A DNA stretch of 64,000 bases. Origin: Bradyrhizobium nivariense. GTDB taxonomy: Bacteria; Pseudomonadota; Alphaproteobacteria; Rhizobiales; Xanthobacteraceae. Positions within the stretch are counted from its first letter, which is position 1; each line of letters opens with the position of its first letter. Positions 43,534 through 50,798 of this stretch are shown here, one piece after another. The notes beneath the pieces were generated by a model. It had not been told where the DNA came from and did no database searches. It saw only the letters and a list, made by a program, of their open reading frames with translations. The translations under genes were made by a program, and so were the position numbers. The stretch lies in assembly GCF_029846715.1 (NCBI RefSeq), contig NZ_JARVWW010000008.1, positions 1 through 64,000 of the forward strand, written 5' to 3'.

Positions 43534-44682
43534 TTGACACCCGAGCTGCACCAGAAACTGACCGCGTGGCGCCAGCATTTGCATGCGCATCCCGAACTAT
43601 CCCTCCAGGAGAAAGCCACCGCCGCCTTCGTGCAGGACAAGCTCACCGCGCTCGGCATTCCCTTCGTGTCAGGCATCGGCGGCCACGGCATCGTCGCGAC
43701 ACTGACGCGAGGGGCTGCGAACAGCCGCGTCGGCCTGCGCGCCGACATGGATGCGCTGCCGATCACCGAGGACACGGGCCTTGCCTACGCCTCGAAAAAT
43801 CCCGGCGTGATGCATGCCTGCGGGCATGACGGGCATACCGCCTCGCTGCTCGGCGCCGCCGCGCTGCTCGCCGCCGACACCAACTGGAGCGGCACCGTCG
43901 ACTTCATCTTCCAGCCGGCCGAGGAAGGTTATGGCGGCTCGCGCGCGATGGTCGCGGCCGGGCTGTTCGAGCGCTTTCCGATGGATCGGGTGTTCGGCTT
44001 TCACAACTGGCCGGGCCTCGCCGCCGGCACCATCGCGGTCCATGACGGCGTCGTCATGGCCTCCGGCGGGCGCGTCACCATCACCATCGACGGCCATGCC
44101 GGGCACGCCGGCATGCCGCATCTGACGCGTGATCCGGTGATGGCGGCCGGTCATTTGATCGTGGCGCTGCAATCGATCGTCTCGCGCAGCGTCGATCCGC
44201 TCGACACTGCCGTGCTCTCGCTCTGCACACTCGAAGGCGGCACTGCGCGCAACCAGATCGCGGGACGCGTCGTGATCCGCGGCACGCTGCGCTACCATCG
44301 CGACGCGGTGAAGGGCACCATCCTCGACGGCATCGAACGCATCTGCGCCGGGATCGCGACGAGCTTTGGCGTCAAGGTGACGCCGGAGATCGTCATGGGC
44401 GTCGGCGTCGTGATCAATACGCCGGCCGAGGCGGGTCTCGCGCGCCTCGCCGCGGACAAGGTACGGGCCGAGCTGCGGCGCGACCTCGCGCCCAGCATGG
44501 CCGGCGAGGATTTCGCCCACTACCTCCAGCAGCGGCCGGGCGCCTTCGTCTGGATCGGCAATGGCGAATTGCGCGACGGCGCCGAGCTGCACGGCCCGCG
44601 TTATGATTTCAACGACGCGATCCTCCCCGTCGCCTCCGGCTGGATGGCGGAAGTCGCCAAGACAGCGCTGGCGTCGAACTAG
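43534..44682 (+). CDS. M20D amidohydrolase (hippurate/IAA-amino-acid hydrolase type)
   Basis: The 382-residue zinc amidohydrolase begins near TTG 43534 (LTPELHQKLTAWRQHLHAHPEL); an ATG at 43471 is possible but adds 21 non-family residues. Motifs are GLRADMDALPI, HACGHDGHTASLLG, FQPAEEGYGGSRAMV and GHAGHAGMPHLTRDP. It hydrolyses N-acyl amino acids; in plant-associated bacteria this family includes enzymes that free indole-3-acetate from conjugates. Which substrate it uses is unknown. Confidence 0.85.
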   Translation: MTPELHQKLTAWRQHLHAHPELSLQEKATAAFVQDKLTALGIPFVSGIGGHGIVATLTRGAANSRVGLRADMDALPITEDTGLAYASKNPGVMHACGHDGHTASLLGAAALLAADTNWSGTVDFIFQPAEEGYGGSRAMVAAGLFERFPMDRVFGFHNWPGLAAGTIAVHDGVVMASGGRVTITIDGHAGHAGMPHLTRDPVMAAGHLIVALQSIVSRSVDPLDTAVLSLCTLEGGTARNQIAGRVVIRGTLRYHRDAVKGTILDGIERICAGIATSFGVKVTPEIVMGVGVVINTPAEAGLARLAADKVRAELRRDLAPSMAGEDFAHYLQQRPGAFVWIGNGELRDGAELHGPRYDFNDAILPVASGWMAEVAKTALASN

Positions 44683-44725
44683 CGCGTGGACTCTAGCGTG
44701 CAGCCGGCCGACAGCGCGGGGAAGA

Positions 44726-46081
44726 ATGCGCAGTGTTCTAATTATTTTCGGGTTTCTCATAGCGATTCTCGTTCTGGGGATTTTGGGGCTGGGCAGTTGG
44801 CTCGCCTTCGTCCGTCCGGAATTGTTGCCGCTCGCTTCTGCTTATGCAGCAAAAACCGTCTGCTCGAACCTATCCATCGCGAAACGCGATGCCGACGCAG
44901 TGATACGAACCGACGTACAGTTTGCGGAACGTCGCGTCGTTAAACTCATGAAAATCGACGTCGACACAGCCAACCGGCGTGTCGAGGCCGCACTTTTCGG
45001 CCTGTTCGGCAAGCGTTACGCGGCCTATGCCGAGGGGCGTGGTTGCACACTGGTTTCAAAAGACGAAATCCCGGCCCCCGCCTCCACGCCGCCGTTGCTG
45101 CCTCTGGCCACGGCTGAGGCGCTTTGGCCGACCGGCGAGGCCGCGCAATTGTCCAATGATCGTCGTTTGCGGGCGGTGCTGAACGATCCAGTTCTTCGGG
45201 GACCGGGGATGCGTGCGATCGTCGTCGTCCATGACGGACGCATTGTCGGCGAGACCTATGGCGAAGGCTTCAACGCTTCGACGCCCTTGCTGGGCTGGTC
45301 AATGACGAAGACCGTCACTGCCGCCCTGGTCGGAATGGCGATCAAGGACGGCAAGCTTTCGCTGGATCGGAAGGATCTGTTTCCGCAATGGGCCGGGGAT
45401 GCTCGCGCGGATATCTCGGTGGCCGATCTGTTGGCCATGTCCAGCGGTTTGGAATTCAACGAGGACGATGGCCTCCTCAACGACGCCGCGCGTATGGAAT
45501 TCCTGGTGAGAGATGCGGCGGCTTTTGCGAGGGACAAAGCGCTTGTCACCCCGCCCGGGACGACATTTCATTATGGGTCAGGATCGTCGGTCCTGTTGAC
45601 GCGAATTTGGCAGAACGCGGTCGGAGCGGCTGCGCCGGCTTTTCCGCAGGAGCGGTTGTTCAAGCCCTTGGGTATGACCAGCGCGGTACTCGAATCCGAC
45701 CCGTCAGGTACATTCCTCGGCGAAGCCTTTCTCTACGCCAATGCGCATGATTGGGCACGTTTCGGCGAGTTTTTGCGCCTGGGCGGAGAATGGAACGGCC
45801 AACAGCTTTTGTCGCCGGGTTTCGTCGATTACATGCGCTCGCCCGCGCCGGCGTCCGATCAGAGCCACGGTCCTGTCTATGGTCGTGGACAGCTTTGGTT
45901 GGCCGCGGGTCTCGGGTTTTCTCTTCCCGCCGACACGTTCATGTTGAACGGGCACCTCCGCCAGACAATCACGGTTATCCCCTCGCGCAAACTGGTGATC
46001 TTACGCATGGGATTAACGCGTGAAGATATTGGCTACAGCAACGCGAAACTGCTACAGGCCATCGTCGCGGCAGGGTTTTGA
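44726..46081 (+). CDS. Membrane-anchored serine hydrolase, class C beta-lactamase fold
   Basis: The 451-residue protein starts at 44726 after a GGGGAAG site. An N-terminal anchor (about 4-28, VLIIFGFLIAILVLGILGLG) precedes a 100-residue linker. The beta-lactamase/esterase fold carries the nucleophile in SMTK (S192, K195) and a tyrosine in HYGSGSS (second motif). The usual third motif (KTG or HxG) is not obvious: the region reads MLNGHLRQTITVIP. Such proteins are often esterases or 6-aminohexanoate-dimer hydrolases rather than antibiotic-degrading enzymes. Confidence 0.75.
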   Translation: MRSVLIIFGFLIAILVLGILGLGSWLAFVRPELLPLASAYAAKTVCSNLSIAKRDADAVIRTDVQFAERRVVKLMKIDVDTANRRVEAALFGLFGKRYAAYAEGRGCTLVSKDEIPAPASTPPLLPLATAEALWPTGEAAQLSNDRRLRAVLNDPVLRGPGMRAIVVVHDGRIVGETYGEGFNASTPLLGWSMTKTVTAALVGMAIKDGKLSLDRKDLFPQWAGDARADISVADLLAMSSGLEFNEDDGLLNDAARMEFLVRDAAAFARDKALVTPPGTTFHYGSGSSVLLTRIWQNAVGAAAPAFPQERLFKPLGMTSAVLESDPSGTFLGEAFLYANAHDWARFGEFLRLGGEWNGQQLLSPGFVDYMRSPAPASDQSHGPVYGRGQLWLAAGLGFSLPADTFMLNGHLRQTITVIPSRKLVILRMGLTREDIGYSNAKLLQAIVAAGF

Positions 46082-46149
46082 AGCCTTGGCCTTGCTCGCC
46101 GCACGGCAGCAAAGTTTACGGGCACGCGGCCAGATGCGACCGCGCCCGC

Positions 46150-46401
46150 TCACGAGATTTCGCGCGGCAGCTTCCAGTCGGGCCGCGGCTCGCAGACCTC
46201 CTCGACCCGCGCGACGTGATATCCGGCAGGCAGAAGCCTGCCGCCCTCCTCGTCCGCGACGGGAACGTCGGTCACCAGCCCTTCGATCAATGCGGCTTCC
46301 CACACCTCCTTCTCGGAGGGAAAAGGGTCGCCGATCTGCTTGTTGCCTTCGAACAGCGCGTACATCGGTTCCGGTCCTGCGTTGATCAAGCTCACGAGCA
46401 A
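46150..46401 (-). CDS. Small protein of unknown function
   Basis: The 83-residue acidic protein contains EPMYALFEGNKQIGDPFPSE at the start and a proline-rich end ARVEEVCEPRPDWKLPREIS. It has no membrane segment or known motif. It is convergent with the serine hydrolase gene and divergent from the DUF72 gene. Ordinary codon use and a tidy fit between neighbours support it. Confidence 0.6.
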   Translation of the reverse strand: MLVSLINAGPEPMYALFEGNKQIGDPFPSEKEVWEAALIEGLVTDVPVADEEGGRLLPAGYHVARVEEVCEPRPDWKLPREIS

Positions 46402-46480
46402 CGTATCGGCCGCACGGGCGTTCCCTTTCGGCTAGCGCGGCTCCCGCCATCGAGCGTGCCGCGTCCGACGATGGCAACGG

Positions 46481-47215
46481 ATGACCCGGGAAATGGCGCG
46501 CGTTCTGATCGGAACCTCCGGCTGGCACTACACCTCCTGGCGAGGCTCGTTCTTTCCCGAGGGCGTGACGCTGAAGCAGCAGCTTCGGTATTACGCCGGG
46601 CAGTTCGATACCACCGAGTTGAACGGCGTGTTCTACCGCACCCCGACGCCGGAGGCCGTCCAGGCATGGCGGGCGCAGACCGGGCGCGATTTCGTCTTTG
46701 CCTGGAAGGCGTCGAAATTCATCACGCATTGGAAGCGCCTGTCGGACCGCTCGGTGAACAGCCTCGAGCTGCTGGAGGATCGCATCTCGCGGCTCGGCGG
46801 CAAGGCCGGCCCGATCCTGTTCCAGCTCCCGCCGCAATTCGAGGCCGACGCGGACCGCCTCGCCGGCTTCTTCAAGCTGTTGTCGAGAAAGCGGCGTTAC
46901 AGTTTCGAATTCCGTCATCCGAGCTGGTATCAGCCGCGCATCTTGCGGATGCTGGCCGACGAGAACATCTCGCTATGCTTGTCCGACCATCACGATGCGC
47001 CGGCGCCGTGGAAGCGCACGGCGGATTTCGTCTATGTGCGCGGACACGGGCCGGGCGGGCGCTATCACGGCCACTACAAGAATGCCACGCTGGCGCAATG
47101 GGCGCGGCGCATCAAGTCCTGGAAGCGGCAGGGCTGCGACGTCTTTGTCTATTTCGACAACGACCAGAAGAGCGCGGCGCCGGCCGATGCACAGGCGTTG
47201 AAGCAATTGCTGTAA
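46481..47215 (+). CDS. DUF72-family protein
   Basis: The 244-residue TIM-barrel protein of the DUF72/YecE group has a start LIGTSGWHYTSWRGSFFPEG, a middle FVFAWKASKFITHWKRL and PILFQLPPQFEADADRL, and an end HYKNATLAQWARRI with DVFVYFDNDQKSAAPADA. The family is broad and its activity is not established. The start may be ATG 46481 or the internal ATG at 46493. Confidence 0.85.
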   Translation: MTREMARVLIGTSGWHYTSWRGSFFPEGVTLKQQLRYYAGQFDTTELNGVFYRTPTPEAVQAWRAQTGRDFVFAWKASKFITHWKRLSDRSVNSLELLEDRISRLGGKAGPILFQLPPQFEADADRLAGFFKLLSRKRRYSFEFRHPSWYQPRILRMLADENISLCLSDHHDAPAPWKRTADFVYVRGHGPGGRYHGHYKNATLAQWARRIKSWKRQGCDVFVYFDNDQKSAAPADAQALKQLL

Positions 47216-47242
47216 CCGCGGACAAGGCCGGCGAAGCCGCCG

Positions 47243-47422
47243 TCACGCCGCCGATCGATCCGGGAAGTCGCCTTGCAACGCGTCGAGCAGACGCTGCTCT
47301 CGCTCGATCCTGCTACGGTAGAGCTCGCGTTCGCTCTCGGTTCTGGCGGCGGCCAGCAGCACGCGATAGTGCCCGATCACCTTCTCGCTGCCGCGGATGA
47401 GGAGGTCGCGGACGTTGCTCAT
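47243..47422 (-). CDS. Very small helical protein related to its upstream neighbour
   Basis: A 59-residue reading frame, too short for most gene callers, starts at 47422 and overlaps the stop of the 77-residue gene by 4 bp (ATGA). It begins MSNVRDLLIRGSEKVIGHYR and continues with LLAAARTESERELYRSRIER, EQRLLDALQGDFPDRSAA. It aligns without gaps to the middle and end of the 77-residue neighbour: HYR.LL against RYR.LL, E....RIEREQRLLDAL against E...RRLAEEQTALDAF, then a shared (G/A)D. The coupling and the similarity together support a true gene. Confidence 0.65.
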   Translation of the reverse strand: MSNVRDLLIRGSEKVIGHYRVLLAAARTESERELYRSRIEREQRLLDALQGDFPDRSAA

Positions 47423-47652
47423 CGTTCCGCTCCCGTCGCGGCGGAGGCGGATTGCGGGTTCGGAAGCGTGAATGCGACAGGGAAGACATCAGCGGCGAAA
47501 GCGTCGAGCGCGGTCTGCTCCTCGGCGAGGCGTCGTTCGATGAACTGACGTTCGATGTCCGACAGCTTCGTCTTCAGCAAGCGCCGGTAGCGGGAAAGGT
47601 TGTTTCGGTGCGCGCGAATGCGGGCCAGATCCTGATCGAGCATCATCGTCAC
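47419..47652 (-). CDS. Small helical protein, first gene of a two-gene unit
   Basis: The 77-residue protein is mostly an amphipathic helix with LARIRAHRNNLSRYRRLLKT and IERQFIERRLAEEQTALDAF. It is followed with a 4-bp overlap by the related 59-residue gene. A good promoter lies about 70 bp upstream. Both products could form a hetero-oligomeric helical bundle. I know no family name for them. Confidence 0.65.
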   Translation of the reverse strand: MTMMLDQDLARIRAHRNNLSRYRRLLKTKLSDIERQFIERRLAEEQTALDAFAADVFPVAFTLPNPQSASAATGAER

Positions 47653-47718
47653 TCCAGGCGGTCTTTCACGGTCCTTTTCAATTTAACGGTGTCGGAAGGG
47701 GACTCTTCTCCGGCGCAA

Positions 47719-47746
47719 AAAATATTCGGGCTGCTTTCCTTGTCAA
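47719..47746 (-). promoter_or_regulatory. Likely sigma-70 promoter of the two small helical genes
   Basis: On the minus strand TTGACA (47746-47741) and TATTTT (47724-47719) are separated by 16 bp, about 67 bp upstream of the 77-residue gene's start. It is one of the few consensus-like -35 boxes in the window. Confidence 0.5.
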
Positions 47747-47829
47747 GACGCTCATCGCCGCTCTTCGGCGCTTTGGCGGGATCGGCCGGCCGCCGGCGGC
47801 GCGAGCCTAAAAAATTTTTCGACCCCCCT

Positions 47830-47857
47830 CTTGCAACGTCCTTCCGCCGTTCTATCT
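47830..47857 (+). promoter_or_regulatory. RpoH (sigma-32) heat-shock promoter
   Basis: CTTGCAA (47830-47836) and CTATCT (47852-47857), spaced as CTTG-N18-CTATCT, fit the alphaproteobacterial RpoH consensus CTTG-N17/18-CyTATnT. A start about 8 bp downstream would coincide with the 5' end of the ROSE-like leader. Confidence 0.65.
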
Positions 47858-47865
47858 GGTTTTTC

Positions 47866-47995
47866 GCCGCGAGAGCGGTGTGCCGGATGCCCCGATCGGG
47901 TCCGGCGCGGGCGCCGGCCGGGGTCTTCGGACCTGGTCCGATTCCCTGTCTTGCGCTCCTTCGTATCCATCTTGCTCTTTGGAGGACTTGGTATG
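47866..47995 (+). promoter_or_regulatory. ROSE-type RNA thermometer in the hsp20 leader
   Basis: The 127-bp leader matches the ROSE design known upstream of small heat-shock genes in Bradyrhizobium. The 5' end GCCGCGAGAGCGGTGTGCCG makes a first hairpin. GC-rich paired blocks follow (CCCGATCGGG; GGCGCGGGCGCC). The 3' end is the diagnostic CTTGCTCTTTGGAGGACTTG just before the ATG. In ROSE elements TTGCTC pairs with the ribosome site GGAGGA and melts on heating. I recognised it from memory of the conserved end; folding was not computed. Confidence 0.8.
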
Positions 47996-48448
47996 AGGAC
48001 CACTTTTGACTTCGCGCCCCTTTGGCGCTCCACCATCGGCTTCGACCACCTGGCCGACCTCGTCGACAGCACGCTGCGCCAGGCGAGCGAGGATAACTAT
48101 CCCCCCTACAACATCGAGCGATCCGGCGAAGACCACTATCGCATCACGCTGGCGGTGGCGGGATTCGGCGTCAACGACATCATCGTGACCGCCGAACAGA
48201 ACGCGCTCACAATCGAAGGCAGGAAGCCCGACGGCGCTGCGCGCGAGTATCTCTACCAGGGTATCGCGGCACGTCCGTTCCGCCGTGTGTTCAATCTCGC
48301 CGACTACGTCCAGGTCAAGCAGGCTGCCTTTGAGGACGGTCTCCTGATCATCGATCTCGTGCGCGAGATTCCGGATGCGATGAAGCCGCGCCGGATCCAG
48401 ATCGCGGGCGCTTCGTCTCCGCAGATCGAGCAGAGGAAGGCGGCTTAG
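47993..48448 (+). CDS. Small heat-shock protein (Hsp20/alpha-crystallin)
   Basis: The 151-residue chaperone begins MRTTFDFAPLWRSTIGFDHL, the typical start of class A rhizobial IbpA-like Hsp20s. The alpha-crystallin domain follows (about 37-130: NIERSGEDHYRITLAVAGFG to EDGLLIIDLVREIP) and a C-terminal IxI motif is in RRIQIAG. It holds unfolded proteins for refolding. The upstream frame is open to 47831 but that part is the ROSE leader. Heat control is expected at both transcription and translation. Confidence 0.93.
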   Translation: MRTTFDFAPLWRSTIGFDHLADLVDSTLRQASEDNYPPYNIERSGEDHYRITLAVAGFGVNDIIVTAEQNALTIEGRKPDGAAREYLYQGIAARPFRRVFNLADYVQVKQAAFEDGLLIIDLVREIPDAMKPRRIQIAGASSPQIEQRKAA

Positions 48449-48559
48449 CCTCGTCGCACGCGTTCGGCACTGCCGCAACCAGCATGGCGGATGGCGACCG
48501 GGGTCGCCGTCCGCCGATCAAGAACCATCCCTTCGGAAGGAGTGTAGAGGGAGACAACC

Positions 48560-48928
48560 ATGACCAATGCCAATGCGACCATCGGCGGTCTCAACCCGCT
48601 GTTTCATCCCGCCGCACATTATGCATCTCCGAGCGCCGTCCTCGACGATCGCAGCCTCTCGACGCCGGAGAAGCGGATCATCCTGTCGTCGTGGGCTTCG
48701 GACATGTACGCGGTGGAATCCCATCCTGCGTTGCGCGAGATTCCCGGCCTCGACCACACCATCCGGCTCGCGGACATTCTCGCCGCGCTGCGCAGGCTGG
48801 ATGACGATGACGACCCGCCGCCCCGCGGCGGCGCTTCGATGCGGCTGCGGCCTCCCGCACCTGATGCGGAAGCCGACGATGACAGCCGACCACCCGATCG
48901 TCGCGCAGCAATCAATCGCTGCGCGTAG
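48560..48928 (+). CDS. Small acidic protein linked to hsp20
   Basis: The 122-residue protein has an ordered first part (FHPAAHYASPSAVLDDRSLS, TPEKRIILSSWASDMYAVES, HPALREIPGLDHTIRLADIL) and a disordered acidic tail LDDDDDPPPRGG. The pattern of hydrophobic residues suggests a helical region for binding. It lies 111 bp after hsp20 on the same strand with a GGGAG site upstream, so it may be part of the heat-shock unit. I have no family name beyond a general impression that it recurs beside rhizobial hsp20 genes. Confidence 0.65.
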   Translation: MTNANATIGGLNPLFHPAAHYASPSAVLDDRSLSTPEKRIILSSWASDMYAVESHPALREIPGLDHTIRLADILAALRRLDDDDDPPPRGGASMRLRPPAPDAEADDDSRPPDRRAAINRCA

Positions 48929-49025
48929 CCTGCCGGGCCCCGACGTTTCCTTCCTCTAAACATCCCGTTGAACGCACTGCGGCAACGCTCCCGACAATCG
49001 CCTATGGCCGATGCGAGGTTGTCGA

Positions 49026-49170
49026 ACGTGCTCGGCCTGCATGGTTCGAGACACCCGCTTTGGCGGGCTCCTCACCATGAGGGTCCGATATCTCGCCGCG
49101 AAACACGGCCTCATCCTGAGGGCCCGCCGTAGGCGGGCGTCCCGAAGGATGGCCTCAGGCGAGCTTCCCG
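49026..49170 (+). repeat. Inverted repeat D, left copy
   Basis: A 145-bp block, from ACGTGCTCGGCCTGCATGG to GGCCTCAGGCGAGCTTCCCG, is found again in opposite orientation at 52702-52870. Within it are small palindromes such as CCCGCTTTGGCGGG and CCCGCCGTAGGCGGG. The right copy is 24 bp longer because of an extra CGGCGATGCAGAGCATCG-like segment. With the right copy it brackets three genes. Left of it, 48929-49025 holds nothing I recognise. Confidence 0.8.
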
Positions 49171-49235
49171 CCACGATGTGCGATCGCCCGGGCTCCCGAC
49201 CGGGCTGTTCCCGCCGCAGCTTCGCGCCGTCGCGC

Positions 49236-49298
49236 TTGACGCACGGTGTTCGGACGGGTCTAATAATCTTTAAGAACAATTGTTCGCATTCCGAACAC
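49236..49298 (+). promoter_or_regulatory. Promoter and nested palindromic operators of the symporter operon
   Basis: TTGACG (49236-49241) and TAATAA (49261-49266) form a plausible promoter. Around it lie GTGTTCGG (49246-49253) and its exact inverse CCGAACAC (49291-49298), with the perfect 12-bp palindrome GAACAATTGTTC (49274-49285) between. TGTTCG and CGAACA recur, so at least two repressor dimers could bind. The short AT-rich segment stands out in GC-rich surroundings. Confidence 0.55.
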
Positions 49299-49361
49299 TG
49301 CCCAGTCGGGACAGAGCGGGCTCACAACACCGCGTCCGCGTCACCAGAGGAAACGTCAACG

Positions 49362-50798
49362 ATGCAAGCCATCCTCAATGGCGACAGCACGCTCATCGTC
49401 GCGATGATCGTCGCCTACATCGCCTTCACGTCCTGGCTCACGCTCAAGCTGCGCAGCAGGACGAGCGATCAGTTCATGACCGGCGGGCGTGCGATGCCGG
49501 CCATCGTGGTCGGCGTGCTGATGATGTCCGAATTCGTCGGCGCCAAGTCCACCGTCGGCACCGCGCAGGAAGCATTCCAGTCCGGCATGGCGGCGGGATG
49601 GGCCGTGCTCGGCGCCTCGATCGGCTTTCTGCTGTTCGGACTGTTGATGGTGAAGAAGCTCTACAATTCCGGCGAATACACCATCTCGGCGGCGATCGCG
49701 CAGAAATACGGCAAGTCGACCATGCTCACGGTCTCCGTGATCATGATCTACGCGCTGCTGCTCGTGAACGTCGGCAATTACATCAGCGGCGCGGCTGCGA
49801 TCGCCACCGCGCTGCAAGTCAGCCTGCCGCTCGCGATGTGCGTCATCGCCGTGGTCAGCACCTTCTACTACGTGTTCGGCGGCCTGAAGGGCGTCGCCTG
49901 GGTGACGATCCTGCACAGCGCCTTCAAGGTCGTCGGCATCGTCATCATCTTCACGGTCGCGATGTCGCTGACCGGCGGCATTGCGCCGATGCAGGCCAAG
50001 CTGCCCGTCCACTATTTCACCTGGGACGGCAAGATCGGCTTTGCGACCATCTTCGCCTGGACCTTCGGCACCGTCGGCGCGATCTTCTCGACCCAGTTCA
50101 TCGTCCAAGCGATCTCCTCGACGCCGAGCGCCGACGACGCCCGCAAGGCCACCTTCTATGCCGCCGCGTTCTGTCTGCCGCTCGGCTTCCTGCTCGCCTT
50201 GATCGGCGTTGCCGCGAAATTCCTCTATCCCGACATGAACAGCCTCTACGCGTTGCCCGTGTTCCTGGAGAAGATGCCGCCGCTGGCCTCGGCCTTCGTG
50301 ACAACCTCGCTCGTCGCTTCGATCTTCGTCAGCGTCTGCACCGTCGCGCTCGCAATCGCCTCGCTGGTGGTGCGCGACTTCTACGTTCCCTATTGGAAGC
50401 CGACGCCGGAGCGCGAGCTGAAGATGACCCGCGTGTTCTCGGTGGTGATCGGCATCGCGCCGCTGGTGTTCGTCTTCTTCGTCCCGGAGATCCTCAAGCT
50501 GTCGTTCTTCACGCGCGCGCTGCGCCTGTCGATCACGATCATCGCGATGATGGGATTCTATCTGCCGCTGTTCGCGAGCAATCGTGGCGCCACCGCGGGC
50601 CTGATCGGCGCCGCGGTCTCGACCACGGTCTGGTACATGCTCGGAAATCCCTTCGGCATCGACAACATGTATGTCGCCGCCGCGACGCCGCTGATCGTGA
50701 TGGCGATCGAGCGCCTGGCGCTGGGCCGCGCGCCCGCCGCTGCCGCGACGCCGCAGGCCGCGCAACCCAATGCTTTCGTGGAAAGGACTTCGACATGA
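49362..50798 (+). CDS. Sodium:solute symporter (SSS family)
   Basis: The 478-residue protein starts at ATG 49362 after AGAGGAAA. It has about 13 membrane spans and the SSS pattern: RTSDQFMTGGRAMPAIVVGV and MMSEFVGAKSTVGTAQEAF early, FYYVFGGLKGVAWVTILHSAF in the middle, then a sodium-site-like region FVTTSLVASIFVSVCTVALA. Its stop overlaps the sialidase-like gene by 4 bp, so the two are coupled. The substrate is likely a sugar acid, sialic-acid-like or carboxylate compound, by context only. Confidence 0.88.
   Translation: MQAILNGDSTLIVAMIVAYIAFTSWLTLKLRSRTSDQFMTGGRAMPAIVVGVLMMSEFVGAKSTVGTAQEAFQSGMAAGWAVLGASIGFLLFGLLMVKKLYNSGEYTISAAIAQKYGKSTMLTVSVIMIYALLLVNVGNYISGAAAIATALQVSLPLAMCVIAVVSTFYYVFGGLKGVAWVTILHSAFKVVGIVIIFTVAMSLTGGIAPMQAKLPVHYFTWDGKIGFATIFAWTFGTVGAIFSTQFIVQAISSTPSADDARKATFYAAAFCLPLGFLLALIGVAAKFLYPDMNSLYALPVFLEKMPPLASAFVTTSLVASIFVSVCTVALAIASLVVRDFYVPYWKPTPERELKMTRVFSVVIGIAPLVFVFFVPEILKLSFFTRALRLSITIIAMMGFYLPLFASNRGATAGLIGAAVSTTVWYMLGNPFGIDNMYVAAATPLIVMAIERLALGRAPAAAATPQAAQPNAFVERTST

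Noticed and set aside
44726..46081. Calling the serine hydrolase an antibiotic-resistance beta-lactamase
   Set aside because: Only the SxxK and a tyrosine motif are clear, and the third active-site motif is not. The membrane anchor and linker fit esterase-like relatives better.
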